A stretch of 64,000 bases of DNA from an uncultured Lactobacillaceae bacterium. GTDB lineage: Bacteria; Bacillota; Bacilli; Lactobacillales; Lactobacillaceae. A program made the translations under genes and the position numbers. The stretch covers positions 1 through 64,000 of the forward strand of contig CALYQJ010000007.1 in NCBI GenBank assembly GCA_945285405.1. Reading direction: 5' to 3'. The notes beneath the pieces are model-generated. The model did no database searches. It was not told where the DNA came from and saw only the letters and a program-made list of their open reading frames with translations. This document shows, piece after piece, positions 8,791 to 18,425 of this stretch (its first letter is position 1; each line of letters begins with the position of its first letter).

Positions 8791-10129
8791 ATGCTTTAGT
8801 TGAATTGTGATCATGTTTTTGATGCCAGGCTTTAATTCGTGCTTTTCGCTCTTTAAAAATTTTTTCTTGGTTTAAACCATCAGGTTGGTAATATTCTTTT
8901 TTCGGTACACTTGGTGGCCAAGGGTCCAGGTCGGTTATTTTAGCGGCATAATCATGAGCATATTTATATCCCTTACCGTAATCCATTTCCTTCATTAATT
9001 TAGTGGAAGCATTACGAATTTGGAGGGGTACGGGATCGTTAAAATGTTCGTGAACGTCTTTTTTAGCTGCCAAATAAGCTTGATACACCGCATTAGATTT
9101 AGGACTTAAGGCACAATAGATTACCGCATGGGTTAAGTGAACACTACATTCCGGCATTCCAATATACTTACAAGCTTGAAAAGCATTGACAGCGACATTT
9201 AAGGCATTACTATCGGCTAAGCCAATATCTTCTGAAGCAAAGCGTACTACCCGCCGGGCTACATACAAAGGATCAGCTCCTCCTTCCAATAAACGCGCTA
9301 ACCAATAAATTGCCGCATCATCATCGCTATTGCGCATTGATTTATGCAACGCCGAAATTAAATTATAAAATTCTTCACCATTCTTATCGTAGCGTAATTG
9401 GCGTCCGGCAATTATTTGCGAAAACAGCTGATCGGAGACCAAAATTTTACCATTTTTGCGTTCAGCATTTAGATAGACCATTTCCAATAAATTTAACGCT
9501 GTCCGCGCATCACCATTAGCCGCATCAGCTAAAACATTTAATTGTTTCTCAGGTAACGTAAAATTTTCATCGCCATATCCCCGACTACTAGTTAAAGCCC
9601 GTTTTAAAATCTTCAAGATTTCTGATTGACTTAATAGTTGAAAAACTACTACCCGACTACGCGATAATAAAGCACTATTTAATTCAAAGGAAGGATTCTC
9701 AGTAGTAGCTCCGATTAAAATTACCGTTCCATCTTCAACAATCGGTAGTAAAGCATCCTGTTGGGTTTTATTAAAACGATGAATTTCATCAATAAAAAGA
9801 ATTGTTTTTTGTCCTTGTTGATGCCTTTTTTGAGATTCTTTTTCAATCGTTTTTAATTCTTTGAGACCGCTAGAGACGGCGGAAATACTAATAAATTTAG
9901 CTTGCGTCATTCGCGCAATAATTGAAGCTAATGTTGTTTTTCCCGTTCCGGCAGGACCGAAGAAGATTAAAGAAGATAATTCATCTTTCTCGATTAAATT
10001 TCGGACAAAGGCTCCTTTAGCGACAATATTCCCTTGTCCCACAAATTCATCAAAATTTCGCGGACGCATTCGAGCAGCTAAAGGTTCTTCTGGCTCCTTT
10101 GTTGTAAATAAATTCCCTGATTCGTTCAT
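8789..10129 (-). CDS. rarA: Replication-associated recombination protein A (AAA+ ATPase)
   Basis: RarA/MgsA acts at stalled replication forks, related to clamp loaders and Holliday-junction helicase RuvB. Walker A is GPAGTGKTT (58-66), Walker B FIDEIHRF, sensor 1 TTENPSFE, followed by the C-terminal MgsA tetramerisation region. The better start is ATG at 10129, 5 bases after AAAGGA. The longer frame from 10159 begins with MFHVKH, which is simply the translation of the parS site, and has no ribosome binding site. Length (446 aa) fits the family. Confidence 0.94.
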   Translation of the reverse strand: MNESGNLFTTKEPEEPLAARMRPRNFDEFVGQGNIVAKGAFVRNLIEKDELSSLIFFGPAGTGKTTLASIIARMTQAKFISISAVSSGLKELKTIEKESQKRHQQGQKTILFIDEIHRFNKTQQDALLPIVEDGTVILIGATTENPSFELNSALLSRSRVVVFQLLSQSEILKILKRALTSSRGYGDENFTLPEKQLNVLADAANGDARTALNLLEMVYLNAERKNGKILVSDQLFSQIIAGRQLRYDKNGEEFYNLISALHKSMRNSDDDAAIYWLARLLEGGADPLYVARRVVRFASEDIGLADSNALNVAVNAFQACKYIGMPECSVHLTHAVIYCALSPKSNAVYQAYLAAKKDVHEHFNDPVPLQIRNASTKLMKEMDYGKGYKYAHDYAAKITDLDPWPPSVPKKEYYQPDGLNQEKIFKERKARIKAWHQKHDHNSTKA

Positions 10130-10142
10130 TTTTCCTTTTGCA

Positions 10143-10158
10143 TGTTTCACGTGAAACA
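10143..10158. other. parS: parS centromere site (perfect)
   Basis: TGTTTCACGTGAAACA, a perfect 16-bp palindrome identical to the Bacillus/Lactobacillus parS consensus bound by ParB (Spo0J). It lies in the rarA promoter region about 15 kb left of oriC, where parS clusters are expected. Confidence 0.95.
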
Positions 10159-10226
10159 TTTTTATAAAATATTAATAGACATGTTAATTAAATTCGCTTA
10201 TTATACTATCACTAAAGGAGATAAAT

Positions 10227-11162
10227 TTGAAAAAAATAAATAAATCGCTACTTTTAAAGCTACCCCTAATTTCTGGTGGTAGTATTTATAGCTTAGCCCA
10301 GTATTTATATCACTATGCCTTCAAACGAGCTAACCCTATTCCCCAATTAAGTGCGAACATGAAACCATATAAAAGTCAATATTATCATTATTTAACTTGG
10401 TTAAAACATTATTCCCAGCAAGAACTTTGGCAATTAAAAAGTCGTTCTTCTGCAACTAAATTAGATGCAATCTGGCTACCAACGTCGTCCTTTAGTTCGA
10501 AAGCCGTAATTATCGCTCATGGCTATAAACAAAACAAAGAAAGTATGGCTAATTTAGCCTATATGTATCATCAATTAGGATTTAATGTATTACTTCCGGA
10601 TAATCGTGGCCATGGAGCTAATAACGCACCTTATATCAGTTTTGGTTGGTGGGACCACTACGATTATTTAGTTTGGTTAAAACTTGTTCAACAAAGAATT
10701 GGCTCGCACAGTCAAATTTATGTTCATGGAGTTTCGATGGGCGGTGTCATTGCTCTTTTGCTCTCCGGAGAAAAATTACCTCCAACCGTTAAAGGCATTA
10801 TTGCTGATTGTGCTTTTTCTTCTTTATTAAAAGAATTTAAATATCTCATTCATTTAAAAGTAAAGGTTCCCGTGAAACCTCTTTTAAAAATTATCGATAA
10901 GATTAATCAACGAAAAAATGGTTTTTCTCTAACTAAAGTAAATTCGCTAAACCAAATTGCCAAAAGTAAGGTTCCAATTTTTATTATTCATGGTGCCAAC
11001 GACAAATACGTTCCAACTGCGATGGCTTATGAAAATTATCAAGCGATTCCCCATCAACGCAAACTTTGGATTGCCCCCAAGGCTGCTCATGCTTTAGCTT
11101 TCTGGGTTAATCCTCAACTGTATCAAAAACAAGTCAGAAGTTTTATTCAAGAAACCATTTAA
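10227..11162 (+). CDS. Alpha/beta hydrolase
   Basis: 311 aa. Starts with TTG at 10227 behind AAAGGAG. A hydrophobic N-terminus (residues 7-27) suggests a membrane anchor or uncleaved signal. The α/β-hydrolase core shows AHGYKQNKESM (oxyanion region), the nucleophile elbow GVSMGG with Ser170, IIHGANDKYVP with the acid, and the late His in KAAHALAF. This resembles the Firmicute BAAT/YqkD-like esterase group. Substrate unknown. The gene is flanked on both sides by parS sites. Confidence 0.8.
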   Translation: MKKINKSLLLKLPLISGGSIYSLAQYLYHYAFKRANPIPQLSANMKPYKSQYYHYLTWLKHYSQQELWQLKSRSSATKLDAIWLPTSSFSSKAVIIAHGYKQNKESMANLAYMYHQLGFNVLLPDNRGHGANNAPYISFGWWDHYDYLVWLKLVQQRIGSHSQIYVHGVSMGGVIALLLSGEKLPPTVKGIIADCAFSSLLKEFKYLIHLKVKVPVKPLLKIIDKINQRKNGFSLTKVNSLNQIAKSKVPIFIIHGANDKYVPTAMAYENYQAIPHQRKLWIAPKAAHALAFWVNPQLYQKQVRSFIQETI

Positions 11163-11164
11163 AA

Positions 11165-11180
11165 TGTTTCACGTGAAACC
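11165..11180. other. parS: parS centromere site (15/16 match)
   Basis: TGTTTCACGTGAAACC differs from the perfect site at 10143 only in the last base. It begins 3 bases after the hydrolase stop codon and ends 5 bases before the LexA box. No parA or parB gene is in the window, so ParB must be encoded elsewhere. Confidence 0.9.
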
Positions 11181-11181
11181 T

Positions 11182-11210
11182 TTTGCGAACAAATGTTCTT
11201 ATGTTATAAT
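11182..11210 (+). promoter_or_regulatory. Promoter with LexA/DinR box
   Basis: CGAACAAATGTTCT (11186-11199) matches the Gram-positive SOS box CGAAC-N4-GTTCG in 13 of 14 constrained or free positions. It fills the space between a weak -35 (TTTGCG, 11182-11187) and a -10 TATAAT (11205-11210), spacing 17. LexA binding here would repress the Panacea gene pair that starts 126 bases downstream. Confidence 0.7.
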
Positions 11211-11335
11211 TAAACCTCAAACTAGCGAGCCTTGGTTCTAAATTTTTTAAATTACTCAAGCCCCCATTTAAAGTGATGTTCTTACTATTATAAAAATGAT
11301 ATTATTAAGTAAAAGGATCTAAGGAGGTATAAATT

Positions 11336-11767
11336 ATGGGTATGGCAGAATTTGCTAAACACGTGATTGCAGTGGCAAACGCTAACAGTAACGGAATTAC
11401 CAATTTACAATTACAAAAAATCATGTACTTTGCCATTAAGGATTATTTAACCAAAAACGGCCTTAAGGCAAAAGGAAAAATTGAAGCCTTCTACAACGAA
11501 CCCTTTGAAACCTGGGACTATGGTCCCGTAGTTCCCTGTGTTTATTATCAATATAAGTATTACGGCAATATGCTGATTACCGATTCCGGAACTTACGACC
11601 CCGCGTTTCAAGATTTCGATGAATCAATCAAAAATAATTTAAAAGTCAATGTTTTTAATTTAGTGGAAAAGAGTCATCAACAACCGCTTTGGCGCGATCA
11701 TCAAACCCAAATTCTCAATCACGAACGCATTTATCAATATCAACTCGCCGATATTATGGCAGATTAA
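11336..11767 (+). CDS. Panacea (DUF4065) domain protein, probable antitoxin
   Basis: 143 aa, made almost entirely of a Panacea/DUF4065 (SocA-like) domain. Diagnostic blocks are AEFAKHVIAVANANSNGITN, LQLQKIMYFAIKDYL and ETWDYGPVVPCVYYQYKYYG. Family knowledge: Panacea proteins act as antitoxins neutralising very varied toxins, including membrane-active ones, and are usually encoded just upstream of the toxin. Here the gene has a strong AAGGAGG, sits behind the LexA-box promoter, and is followed after 9 bases by a membrane-protein gene. Function as an antitoxin is inferred from family and layout. Confidence 0.8.
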   Translation: MGMAEFAKHVIAVANANSNGITNLQLQKIMYFAIKDYLTKNGLKAKGKIEAFYNEPFETWDYGPVVPCVYYQYKYYGNMLITDSGTYDPAFQDFDESIKNNLKVNVFNLVEKSHQQPLWRDHQTQILNHERIYQYQLADIMAD

Positions 11768-11776
11768 AAAACCTTG

Positions 11777-12577
11777 ATGAAAAAAATAGCCGACCTAGCA
11801 ATAGAAGATAAAGATATTGGCCTGCTCTTGGTAAAATTATACAACGGTAATCGCATGCCCGCAGAAATTTGCCAAAAAAAAGCTTTTGCTAAACTTTGTA
11901 AATATTTTGAAAATGAAGCTAACTTGCCGCTGCGATATTCGGCAATTTCTTTATTTGTTTACCAATATGATCAAGCATCTGATTTTATTGCCGCCTTAAA
12001 AGAGGCTTTCGAACAACAATACGCTGCAGATAAAGCACTTCCTTTAGGAATAATTAAGTTAGTTAATCATCTAGATTTAGCCGTAAATCAAGTTGACCAA
12101 TTTGGTTCTAAAATTGAATTGGAAGGCCAAATTAAAAGTTTAAAAAACGACCTAACTCTCAGTCGGCAAAATTTAGAAACCCAAAAAGAAGAGCTTAATA
12201 TTACAAAACAAAAATTTGAAAAAATTAAAAATGCTCAAAATTCAATTTATACGAGCTTTATTACCGTTCTCGGTCTTTTTGCTTCTTTACTCTTTGCTTT
12301 GTTTGGCGGCTTCAAATCAGCAGTTGACGTAGCTAACGCCTCCCATTCTTTATCCGATTTCCTAGTCGTCGCAGGTGCTATTGGCCTAATTATGGTTTGC
12401 ACGATTTTTATTTTCTTTAATTTTTTACTAGCACTACATAGTTTCAACCATGAAAGTGACTTTGAATTCAAAAAATTGATCAAGAAAAAAAACTTTTGGT
12501 GGGTTTTTATTCCTTTTATTCTTTTAATAGGCTTAATTCTTTTAGGACTTGTTATTAAATATCATTTAAAAATGTAA
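11777..12577 (+). CDS. Coiled-coil protein with three C-terminal membrane helices, candidate toxin of the Panacea pair
   Basis: 266 aa from ATG at 11777; TTG at 11774 is the alternative. Neither has a clear Shine-Dalgarno, so translation may depend on the antitoxin gene ending 9 bases before. Residues 1-105 are a soluble helical domain, 108-155 are a heptad-like coiled coil (GQIKSLKNDLTLSRQNLETQ), then three hydrophobic helices at about 159-180, 195-221 and 241-262, ending basic. No enzymatic motif is visible. A membrane-perturbing effector fits the architecture, but it is much larger than most membrane toxins. Alternative: a non-toxic membrane sensor. Confidence 0.6.
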   Translation: MKKIADLAIEDKDIGLLLVKLYNGNRMPAEICQKKAFAKLCKYFENEANLPLRYSAISLFVYQYDQASDFIAALKEAFEQQYAADKALPLGIIKLVNHLDLAVNQVDQFGSKIELEGQIKSLKNDLTLSRQNLETQKEELNITKQKFEKIKNAQNSIYTSFITVLGLFASLLFALFGGFKSAVDVANASHSLSDFLVVAGAIGLIMVCTIFIFFNFLLALHSFNHESDFEFKKLIKKKNFWWVFIPFILLIGLILLGLVIKYHLKM

Positions 12578-12583
12578 AGTCAA

Positions 12584-12613
12584 ACAAAAAAGGCCTCAAT
12601 TAAGCCTCTTTTA
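12584..12613. terminator. Terminator after the Panacea pair
   Basis: Imperfect stem AAAAAGGC/GCCTCTTTT with A/T flanks, between convergent genes; probably works in both directions. Confidence 0.55.
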
Positions 12614-12664
12614 CAATTATATTTAAATATATTCTTCTTAGTAAATATTTCCAGGGAAATAAAA

Positions 12665-13402
12665 TTAACTTTTAGGTTTGTTATTTCCGGGGAAATATTT
12701 TTTTGTCGGCGGGGTAGTAATCTTCATTTCCGTTAAAATTTCAAAAATCATTTGTTGAACTTCTAAATTATGCTCAAATTGATGTTGCATTAAATGATCC
12801 ATCTTCGCATGTAAAATCCTTAATTCTTCTTCGGTTTTTAAATTAATGTGGTAATCATTTTCCGCACTCATTCGATCCCGATAAGCTGCACGATTTTGAC
12901 TCATCATAATAATTGGAGCTTGCAAAGCGGCAACACAACTTAAAAACAAATTTAATAAAATAAAAGGATACGGATCAAAGTGAATGCCAAAAAGGTGTAA
13001 ACCATTGATCGTAATCCAAGCGACTAAAATTACAATATAAAAAATAATAAAACTCCAACTACCAGCAACCTCTGCTACCCGATCCGCAATCTTTTGCCCA
13101 AACGTTTGGGTATTCTGTAAAGTTTCATTGACATCAGTTACTTGATATTCTTTATCGGACATCGTTCGTGTTAATTTGCGATTAATTTTGTTCATCTGTT
13201 TCTCATCACTGCGAATCATCGCCTGAATGGTTTCAATTTGATACGGTAGTAGGTGTTCGTAACAAATAAAACTGCTATCCTGGGCTTTGGGATAATCGCG
13301 CACAATTCGGTTTTTAATCCCGGGCCGTAAGTTCCATAAAAAGCTTCCCCGATCATAATCGTGACGTTTACCATCAACTAAACAAACCACAACTTTCGTC
13401 AT
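12665..13402 (-). CDS. DUF1003 membrane protein
   Basis: 245 aa. The DUF1003 core is plain: GSWSFIIFYIVILVAWI (first helix), then HFDPYPFILLNLFLS and AALQAPIIMMSQNR (second helix), about residues 112-172. A soluble N-terminal domain and a basic, Pro-ending C-terminal tail flank it. Function of the family is unknown. The start codon overlaps the mnmG stop by one base, so it is the last gene of the mnmE-mnmG unit; rsmG or noc commonly occupies this place. Confidence 0.85.
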   Translation of the reverse strand: MTKVVVCLVDGKRHDYDRGSFLWNLRPGIKNRIVRDYPKAQDSSFICYEHLLPYQIETIQAMIRSDEKQMNKINRKLTRTMSDKEYQVTDVNETLQNTQTFGQKIADRVAEVAGSWSFIIFYIVILVAWITINGLHLFGIHFDPYPFILLNLFLSCVAALQAPIIMMSQNRAAYRDRMSAENDYHINLKTEEELRILHAKMDHLMQHQFEHNLEVQQMIFEILTEMKITTPPTKKYFPGNNKPKS

Positions 13403-15288
13403 TAACTTTTCCTTCCCTTAGCGACATAAACTGACAAGATGGCTAAATCAGCGGGATTAACGCCGCTAATTCTTTGTGCTTGGGCTAAGGTAGTGGGGCG
13501 AATTTTTTCTAATTTCTGTCTTGCTTCGGTAGCTAAGCCATTTAATTCTTCATAATTTAAATTACTAGGAATCCGTTTATTTTCCATGCGCTTCAAGCGA
13601 CTAATTTGCGCATCTTCCTTTTTAATGTAGCCATCGTATTTTGCTTGAATTTCAATTTGTTCAATTTCATCTTTACTAATTTCCGGGTCCCCGGCGGCAA
13701 TAAACTGACTTAAATCTTCATAAGCCGTATGTTGCCGTTTTAACAAATCAAAAGCCGAAATCCGATCGGTTAAATCACTAAAACCTTTTTCTTTCAAATA
13801 AGCGTTAATTTCGGTTCCCGGATTAATATAAGTTTCTTTCAAACGCTTAATTTCCGTTTCAATTCTTTGCCGATGAGCTAAGAATTTTTGATAACGGGCG
13901 TCATCAATTAAGCCAATTTGGTGACCATAAGGGGTTAAGCGCAAATCCGCATTATCATGACGTAGGATTAAGCGATATTCAGCTCGCGAAGTTAACAACC
14001 GATATGGTTCATTAGTTCCTTTGGTTACCAAGTCATCAATTAATACTCCGATATAAGCTTCCGAGCGCAACAAAGTAAAAGGCGGTTTTCCTAAAATCGC
14101 TAAAGCCGCATTAATGCCGGCAATCAGTCCTTGACCGGCCGCTTCTTCATAACCGGAAGTACCGTTAGTTTGACCCGCACTATAAAGATTCTTAACTAAT
14201 TTAGTTTCTAAAGTATGCTTTAGTTGCCAAGGATCAATTACATCATACTCAATCGCATACCCGGGACGTAACATTTGGGCATGCTCTAATCCCTTCACCG
14301 AATGCAACATTTTTAATTGCACGTCTTCCGGCATTGAAGTGGAAAAATCACCCACGTAGTATTCATTACTATTGCGCCCTTCGGGTTCAATAAATAATTG
14401 GTGATGATCTTTATCCGCAAAGCGCACCACTTTAGTTTCAATCGAAGGACAATAACGCGGACCAACTCCGGCAATCATTCCGGAATAAATCGGGGAACGC
14501 CCTAAATTTTTCAAAATAATATCATGGGTCGTATTATTCGTATAAGTCATCCAACAGGAAAGTTGATTCTTTAAATACATTTCATCGGGCGTCAGATAAC
14601 TAAAATGCCGGGGAGTTTTATCACCCTTTTGTTCGATCGTTTCTTTAAAATTAACGGTTTTAGCATTAACTCGCGGGGGAGTGCCCGTCTTAAAACGTTT
14701 CATTTCAAAACCTAATTTTTCCAAGTTTTCCATTAACTTAATTGAAGGAATTGAATTATTAGGACCTGAGGAATATTTTAATTCGCCAATAAAAATTTCA
14801 CCCCGCGCAGCCGTACCACAAGCTAAAATGACCGCTTTAGCGGCATACTTCATGCCGGTACTGGTAACGATGCCGCGACAATTTCCATCTTCGACAATTA
14901 ACTCATCTGCCATTCCTTGCTTCAAAGTTAAATTAGCCGTATTCTCCAAAGTTTCTTTCATTTGTTGGTGATAGAGCTCTTTATCCGCTTGAGCTCTCAA
15001 TGCTCTCACTGCGGGACCTTTGCCGCCATTAAGCATCCGCATTTGCAAATAGGTGCGATCAATATTTTTCGCCATTTCACCGCCTAAGGCATCAATTTCT
15101 CGAACTACCGTCCCTTTAGCGGGACCCCCAATTGAAGGATTGCAAGGCATAAAAGCCACCATATCCAAATTAATAGTTAAAAGTAGGGTTTTAACCCCCA
15201 TTCGCGCACTAGCTAACGCAGCTTCGCAACCGGCATGACCCGCACCAACAACAATTACTTCATAATCACGATTAATATTTTCTGTCAT
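13402..15288 (-). CDS. mnmG: tRNA uridine-5-carboxymethylaminomethyl modification enzyme MnmG (GidA)
   Basis: FAD protein that with MnmE installs the cmnm5 group on wobble U34 of several tRNAs. The N-terminal dinucleotide fold is [16 protein letters not shown], followed by [10 protein letters not shown], and the GidA signature regions [12 protein letters not shown] and [15 protein letters not shown] are present. The ATG at 15288 is preferred, being 5-6 bases from AGGT; it shares a base with the mnmE TGA stop. The upstream GTG at 15291 is too close to the ribosome binding site. About 628 aa, full length. Confidence 0.96.
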   Translation of the reverse strand: MTENINRDYEVIVVGAGHAGCEAALASARMGVKTLLLTINLDMVAFMPCNPSIGGPAKGTVVREIDALGGEMAKNIDRTYLQMRMLNGGKGPAVRALRAQADKELYHQQMKETLENTANLTLKQGMADELIVEDGNCRGIVTSTGMKYAAKAVILACGTAARGEIFIGELKYSSGPNNSIPSIKLMENLEKLGFEMKRFKTGTPPRVNAKTVNFKETIEQKGDKTPRHFSYLTPDEMYLKNQLSCWMTYTNNTTHDIILKNLGRSPIYSGMIAGVGPRYCPSIETKVVRFADKDHHQLFIEPEGRNSNEYYVGDFSTSMPEDVQLKMLHSVKGLEHAQMLRPGYAIEYDVIDPWQLKHTLETKLVKNLYSAGQTNGTSGYEEAAGQGLIAGINAALAILGKPPFTLLRSEAYIGVLIDDLVTKGTNEPYRLLTSRAEYRLILRHDNADLRLTPYGHQIGLIDDARYQKFLAHRQRIETEIKRLKETYINPGTEINAYLKEKGFSDLTDRISAFDLLKRQHTAYEDLSQFIAAGDPEISKDEIEQIEIQAKYDGYIKKEDAQISRLKRMENKRIPSNLNYEELNGLATEARQKLEKIRPTTLAQAQRISGVNPADLAILSVYVAKGRKS

Positions 15289-16649
15289 CACTTACCTACA
15301 CAAAATCTACTAAATAATTCATTAACTAACTCATCAGGTGCATTTTCACCAATAATTTCGCCCAACTTTTTCCAGGCTTCATTAAAATCAATTAAAACAA
15401 TATCTAAAGGAATATCCGAATTTAAACCCGTTAAAACACTTCGCAACGCTTTTTGAGCTTGATTTAACAGACCTAATTGGCGGGCATTAGCCAACAAAAC
15501 TGCGCCATTAGAATTTTCGATTCCGGCTAGAAACATGGTTTCAATTCTTTGTTTCAAATCCGTAAAACCATCACCTTTTAATGCCGAAATTCGAATAACA
15601 TCGGGTGGTAAAAGACTTTGATCAATCTTTTGCGGTAAATCGGCTTTATTAATTATCACTAAGCGCTTTTGATTATTAGTTGCTTGAAGTAGCTGCGCTT
15701 CTTCCTTTGAAAGATCCCTCGAACCATCAAGGACTAATAACACCAAATCGGCTTGTTGCATCATTTCTTGGCTTTTTTTGATTCCGAGTTTTTCGATAAC
15801 ATCATCAGTTTGGTGAATCCCCGCAGTATCAATTAAATCTAAGACTAATTGTCCTAAGGTAATTTCTTCTTCTAAAGTATCTCTCGTAGTTCCGGGAATC
15901 GCCGTGACAATCGCGCGATCACCTCGATACAACAAGTTTAATAAACTTGATTTACCAACATTAGGCGCGCCAATAATGGCAGTTTTAATTCCCGACTTCA
16001 AAACTTGACCGTGTTCGCTATAATCAATTACCGTCTTTAATTTATCCAAAACTGCTTGCGTGGTCTTTTGCATTTGTTGACGCGTAACTTCTTCTTCATC
16101 ATATTCGGGATAATCAATATTTACTTCGGCATTGGCCATTACTTTAACCATCGCTTCTCTTAATTCCTTGATCATTTGCGCTAAGGCACCGTCAACCATT
16201 TGGACCGCGGCTTTTTCCTGCAAGTTCGTTTTGGAATTAATTAAATCCATGACCGCTTCGGCTTCGGTTAAATCAATTCGACCATTTAAAAAAGCCCGTT
16301 TCGTAAATTCTCCGGGTTCGGCTAAGCGTACTTGATCCCCTAACATTGCGGTCAAAACTTTCTGAGTCACAAAAGGACCGCCGTGACAATTAATTTCGAC
16401 AATATCCTCTTTCGTATAAGTTTTGGGGGCTTTCATTACCGAGACCATCACTTCATCGATAACATTACCTTCTTGATCGCAAATGTGACCATAATTAATC
16501 GTATTACTGGCTACTTGCTGTAAATTTGGTCCTTTAAAGTGAGCAGCTACGGTGGAAATTGCCGTATCCCCTGACAATCGCACAATCGAAATCGCCCCCA
16601 AGCCATTTGGGGTAGAAATTGCTGCAATGGTATCATTCATAAAATTCAT
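15288..16649 (-). CDS. mnmE: tRNA modification GTPase MnmE (TrmE)
   Basis: 453 aa. It has an N-terminal tetrahydrofolate-binding domain, a helical domain and an inserted G domain (P-loop [12 protein letters not shown], switch [18 protein letters not shown]), ending in the diagnostic FCVGK whose Cys is conserved. Works with MnmG in U34 modification. Start ATG at 16649 sits 7 bases after GAGG. A hairpin terminator lies between its apparent promoter and the start codon (see 16664-16752). Confidence 0.96.
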   Translation of the reverse strand: MNFMNDTIAAISTPNGLGAISIVRLSGDTAISTVAAHFKGPNLQQVASNTINYGHICDQEGNVIDEVMVSVMKAPKTYTKEDIVEINCHGGPFVTQKVLTAMLGDQVRLAEPGEFTKRAFLNGRIDLTEAEAVMDLINSKTNLQEKAAVQMVDGALAQMIKELREAMVKVMANAEVNIDYPEYDEEEVTRQQMQKTTQAVLDKLKTVIDYSEHGQVLKSGIKTAIIGAPNVGKSSLLNLLYRGDRAIVTAIPGTTRDTLEEEITLGQLVLDLIDTAGIHQTDDVIEKLGIKKSQEMMQQADLVLLVLDGSRDLSKEEAQLLQATNNQKRLVIINKADLPQKIDQSLLPPDVIRISALKGDGFTDLKQRIETMFLAGIENSNGAVLLANARQLGLLNQAQKALRSVLTGLNSDIPLDIVLIDFNEAWKKLGEIIGENAPDELVNELFSRFCVGK

Positions 16650-16663
16650 TATTTTACCTCAAT

Positions 16664-16708
16664 AAAAAAAGCGCTCTGACTCCAGGTTTAAAATGGAGTT
16701 AAGCACTT
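16664..16708 (-). terminator. Terminator or attenuator hairpin ahead of mnmE
   Basis: A two-tier stem, AACTCCA/TGGAGT capped on AGTGCT/AGCGCT, followed by seven T on the minus strand, 15 bases before the mnmE start. It either ends the rpmH-side transcript after jag or attenuates a promoter at 16725-16752. Confidence 0.75.
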
Positions 16709-16717
16709 TGACTACTT

Positions 16718-16752
16718 ATTAGTAATCTTACTAATTAATCATTTATTGTCAA
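16718..16752 (-). promoter_or_regulatory. Probable mnmE promoter overlapped by an inverted repeat
   Basis: Minus-strand TTGACA (16752-16747), 16 bases, TAAGAT (16730-16725). The inverted repeat ATTAGTAA-tc-TTACTAAT (16718-16735) covers the -10 region. Confidence 0.5.
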
Positions 16753-16756
16753 CCAT

Positions 16757-17506
16757 TTATGCCAATTTTTGATAAATTTCAACATACTTTCGCGGATACT
16801 TGCCGCGAATGCGAAAAGCAATATCCTTAAACTGGCTAATTTGATTAATCATGGTTTTACGTTCCACTGCAATCATGGGTGAAAAGCGATAACTGCGACC
16901 ATTACTACGGACTACCGTTACCGCTTGGTTTAACCACTCTTGAATTTGTTGGCTCCGTAATTCCCGATAATTATCAATATCTAAAATGATATAGTAACGA
17001 TTTTCAGCTTTGTGTGAAAAAACATTTTGGGCAATAGCCTGCAATGAATTAATTGTTTTCCCTTTTTTACCAATAATTAGCCCTTTGTATTCAGCACTAT
17101 CAATCGTAAAAATAATTTGATCATCTTTAACTTGATAACTAACTTGAGCAACTATTTTGCTTTGGCTAAAGAGTTCCTCTAACATCTTTTGAATTTTTAA
17201 AGCTGCTGCTTGGTCTTTGGGACTTAAAGCATTAACTTTTGTTGCCTCTTTTGATACGGGAACCTTAGCAACACTTGGAGTTGGGGTCGAGTTAGAATCA
17301 TTATTTTCGGATATATCTAAATTAGCAATAACGTCTTTTAAAAATGTAACCTCAACTGTTGCTGGCTTTCGTCCGATCCCGAAAAAGCCTCTTTTGCCTA
17401 AATCAATAACTTCGACATGCAATTTTTCACGCGCAACATTAAGGTCTTGACAAGCTAACTTTACTGCTTCATCAATATTCTTTCCGTGATAAACTTTGGG
17501 TTCCAA
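16757..17506 (-). CDS. jag: RNA-binding protein Jag (KhpB/EloR)
   Basis: 249 aa. An N-terminal Jag domain (residues 1-50: YHGKNIDEAVKLACQDLN...GFFGIGRKPA) is joined by a Ser/Thr/Pro linker to a KH domain with the GxxG loop (LIIGKKGKTINSLQAI) and an R3H-like C-terminus (RSYRFSPMIAVERKTMI). The last lacks the canonical R-x3-H spacing. KhpB with KhpA binds RNA and links to cell elongation in Gram-positives. Encoded directly after yidC, as is usual. Confidence 0.93.
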   Translation of the reverse strand: MEPKVYHGKNIDEAVKLACQDLNVAREKLHVEVIDLGKRGFFGIGRKPATVEVTFLKDVIANLDISENNDSNSTPTPSVAKVPVSKEATKVNALSPKDQAAALKIQKMLEELFSQSKIVAQVSYQVKDDQIIFTIDSAEYKGLIIGKKGKTINSLQAIAQNVFSHKAENRYYIILDIDNYRELRSQQIQEWLNQAVTVVRSNGRSYRFSPMIAVERKTMINQISQFKDIAFRIRGKYPRKYVEIYQKLA

Positions 17507-17536
17507 AAATGAACCTCCCCCTATAATAAACCGCCT

Positions 17537-18406
17537 TTATTTCTTCTTTCGAGATTTCTTATATTTTCCTTGACCCCGTTGCGCTTTAGCTAATTCCCGG
17601 GCTAAGCGTTTCTTTTTTAATTCTTTTTCCCGCCGTGCGGCACGAATCTTAAACGGATTTTGGAATAATAAGGTCTGAATTACCATAAACAAGTTACTTG
17701 CTACCCAGTAAATTGAAATTGCGCTCGCTAAGCCCATTGCCGAGAAGAAAATAATTATTGGCATCACGAACATCATTACTTTATTTGAAGTTGGAACCGA
17801 GGTTTGGGCATATGAAGAAAGCCAAGTTGAAATTAAAGTAAAAATCGCTGCCAAAATCGGCATCACCAAGAACTGATCTGGTCGCGATAATCTCATCCAA
17901 AGGAAAGTCCCTTGATGTAAGGATGGTGTCCGATAAATCGCCTGCGCTAAAGCAAACATAAACGGCAACTGTACCAACAAGGGTAAACAACCCGCCATTG
18001 GATTAACATGATGTGCCGAATATATCTTTTGCGTTTCTTCTTGCAAAGCTTCCCGAGATTCCATATCCGTTCCAGGATATTTCTTCTTTAAAGCATCAAT
18101 TTCGGGCTGTAATTCCATTTGCTTATTCATCATCTTGGATTGCCAAATCCTTAACGGAGCAATCACAACATTAATTAAAAAGGTAAAGACAATAATCCCT
18201 ACCCCATAATTGCCCCCGCAGACTTTGGATAACCAAATGATCAGTAAAGAAAAGTTATAGACAATATAGCGGTCCCAAAAACCAGTACTAGAACTGTCAA
18301 TCGGTTTATTAGAGCAGGCGGTTAAAAAGACCACAATCCCTAATAAAAAAATAACACTAAGCAGTTTTTTCTGGCGTTTCCAAAAGTAGTTAACCGCAGA
18401 TAACAT
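17537..18406 (-). CDS. yidC: Membrane protein insertase YidC/OxaA
   Basis: 289 aa lipoprotein-type insertase. The signal ends in a lipobox (FLTAC, Cys31). Five membrane helices follow, with the conserved YGVGIIVFTFLINVVIAPLRI including the Arg of the hydrophilic groove (APLR), the GCLPLLVQLPFMFAL segment, and a basic C-terminal tail (KKKRLARELAKAQRGQ) that contacts the ribosome. Inserts small membrane proteins with or without SecYEG. Usual neighbour order rnpA-yidC-jag is kept. Confidence 0.95.
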   Translation of the reverse strand: MLSAVNYFWKRQKKLLSVIFLLGIVVFLTACSNKPIDSSSTGFWDRYIVYNFSLLIIWLSKVCGGNYGVGIIVFTFLINVVIAPLRIWQSKMMNKQMELQPEIDALKKKYPGTDMESREALQEETQKIYSAHHVNPMAGCLPLLVQLPFMFALAQAIYRTPSLHQGTFLWMRLSRPDQFLVMPILAAIFTLISTWLSSYAQTSVPTSNKVMMFVMPIIIFFSAMGLASAISIYWVASNLFMVIQTLLFQNPFKIRAARREKELKKKRLARELAKAQRGQGKYKKSRKKK

Positions 18407-18425
18407 TATAATATTTCTCCTCTTG

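Noticed and set aside
10130-10159. N-terminal MFHVKHAKGK extension of RarA
   Set aside because: It is the translation of the parS palindrome, lacks a ribosome binding site, and a good site precedes the ATG at 10129.
11211-11335. Possible 6S or other small RNA upstream of the Panacea gene
   Set aside because: Only about 105 bases lie between the promoter and the ribosome binding site, no terminator follows, and I found no long-range pairing. It is treated as a 5' leader.
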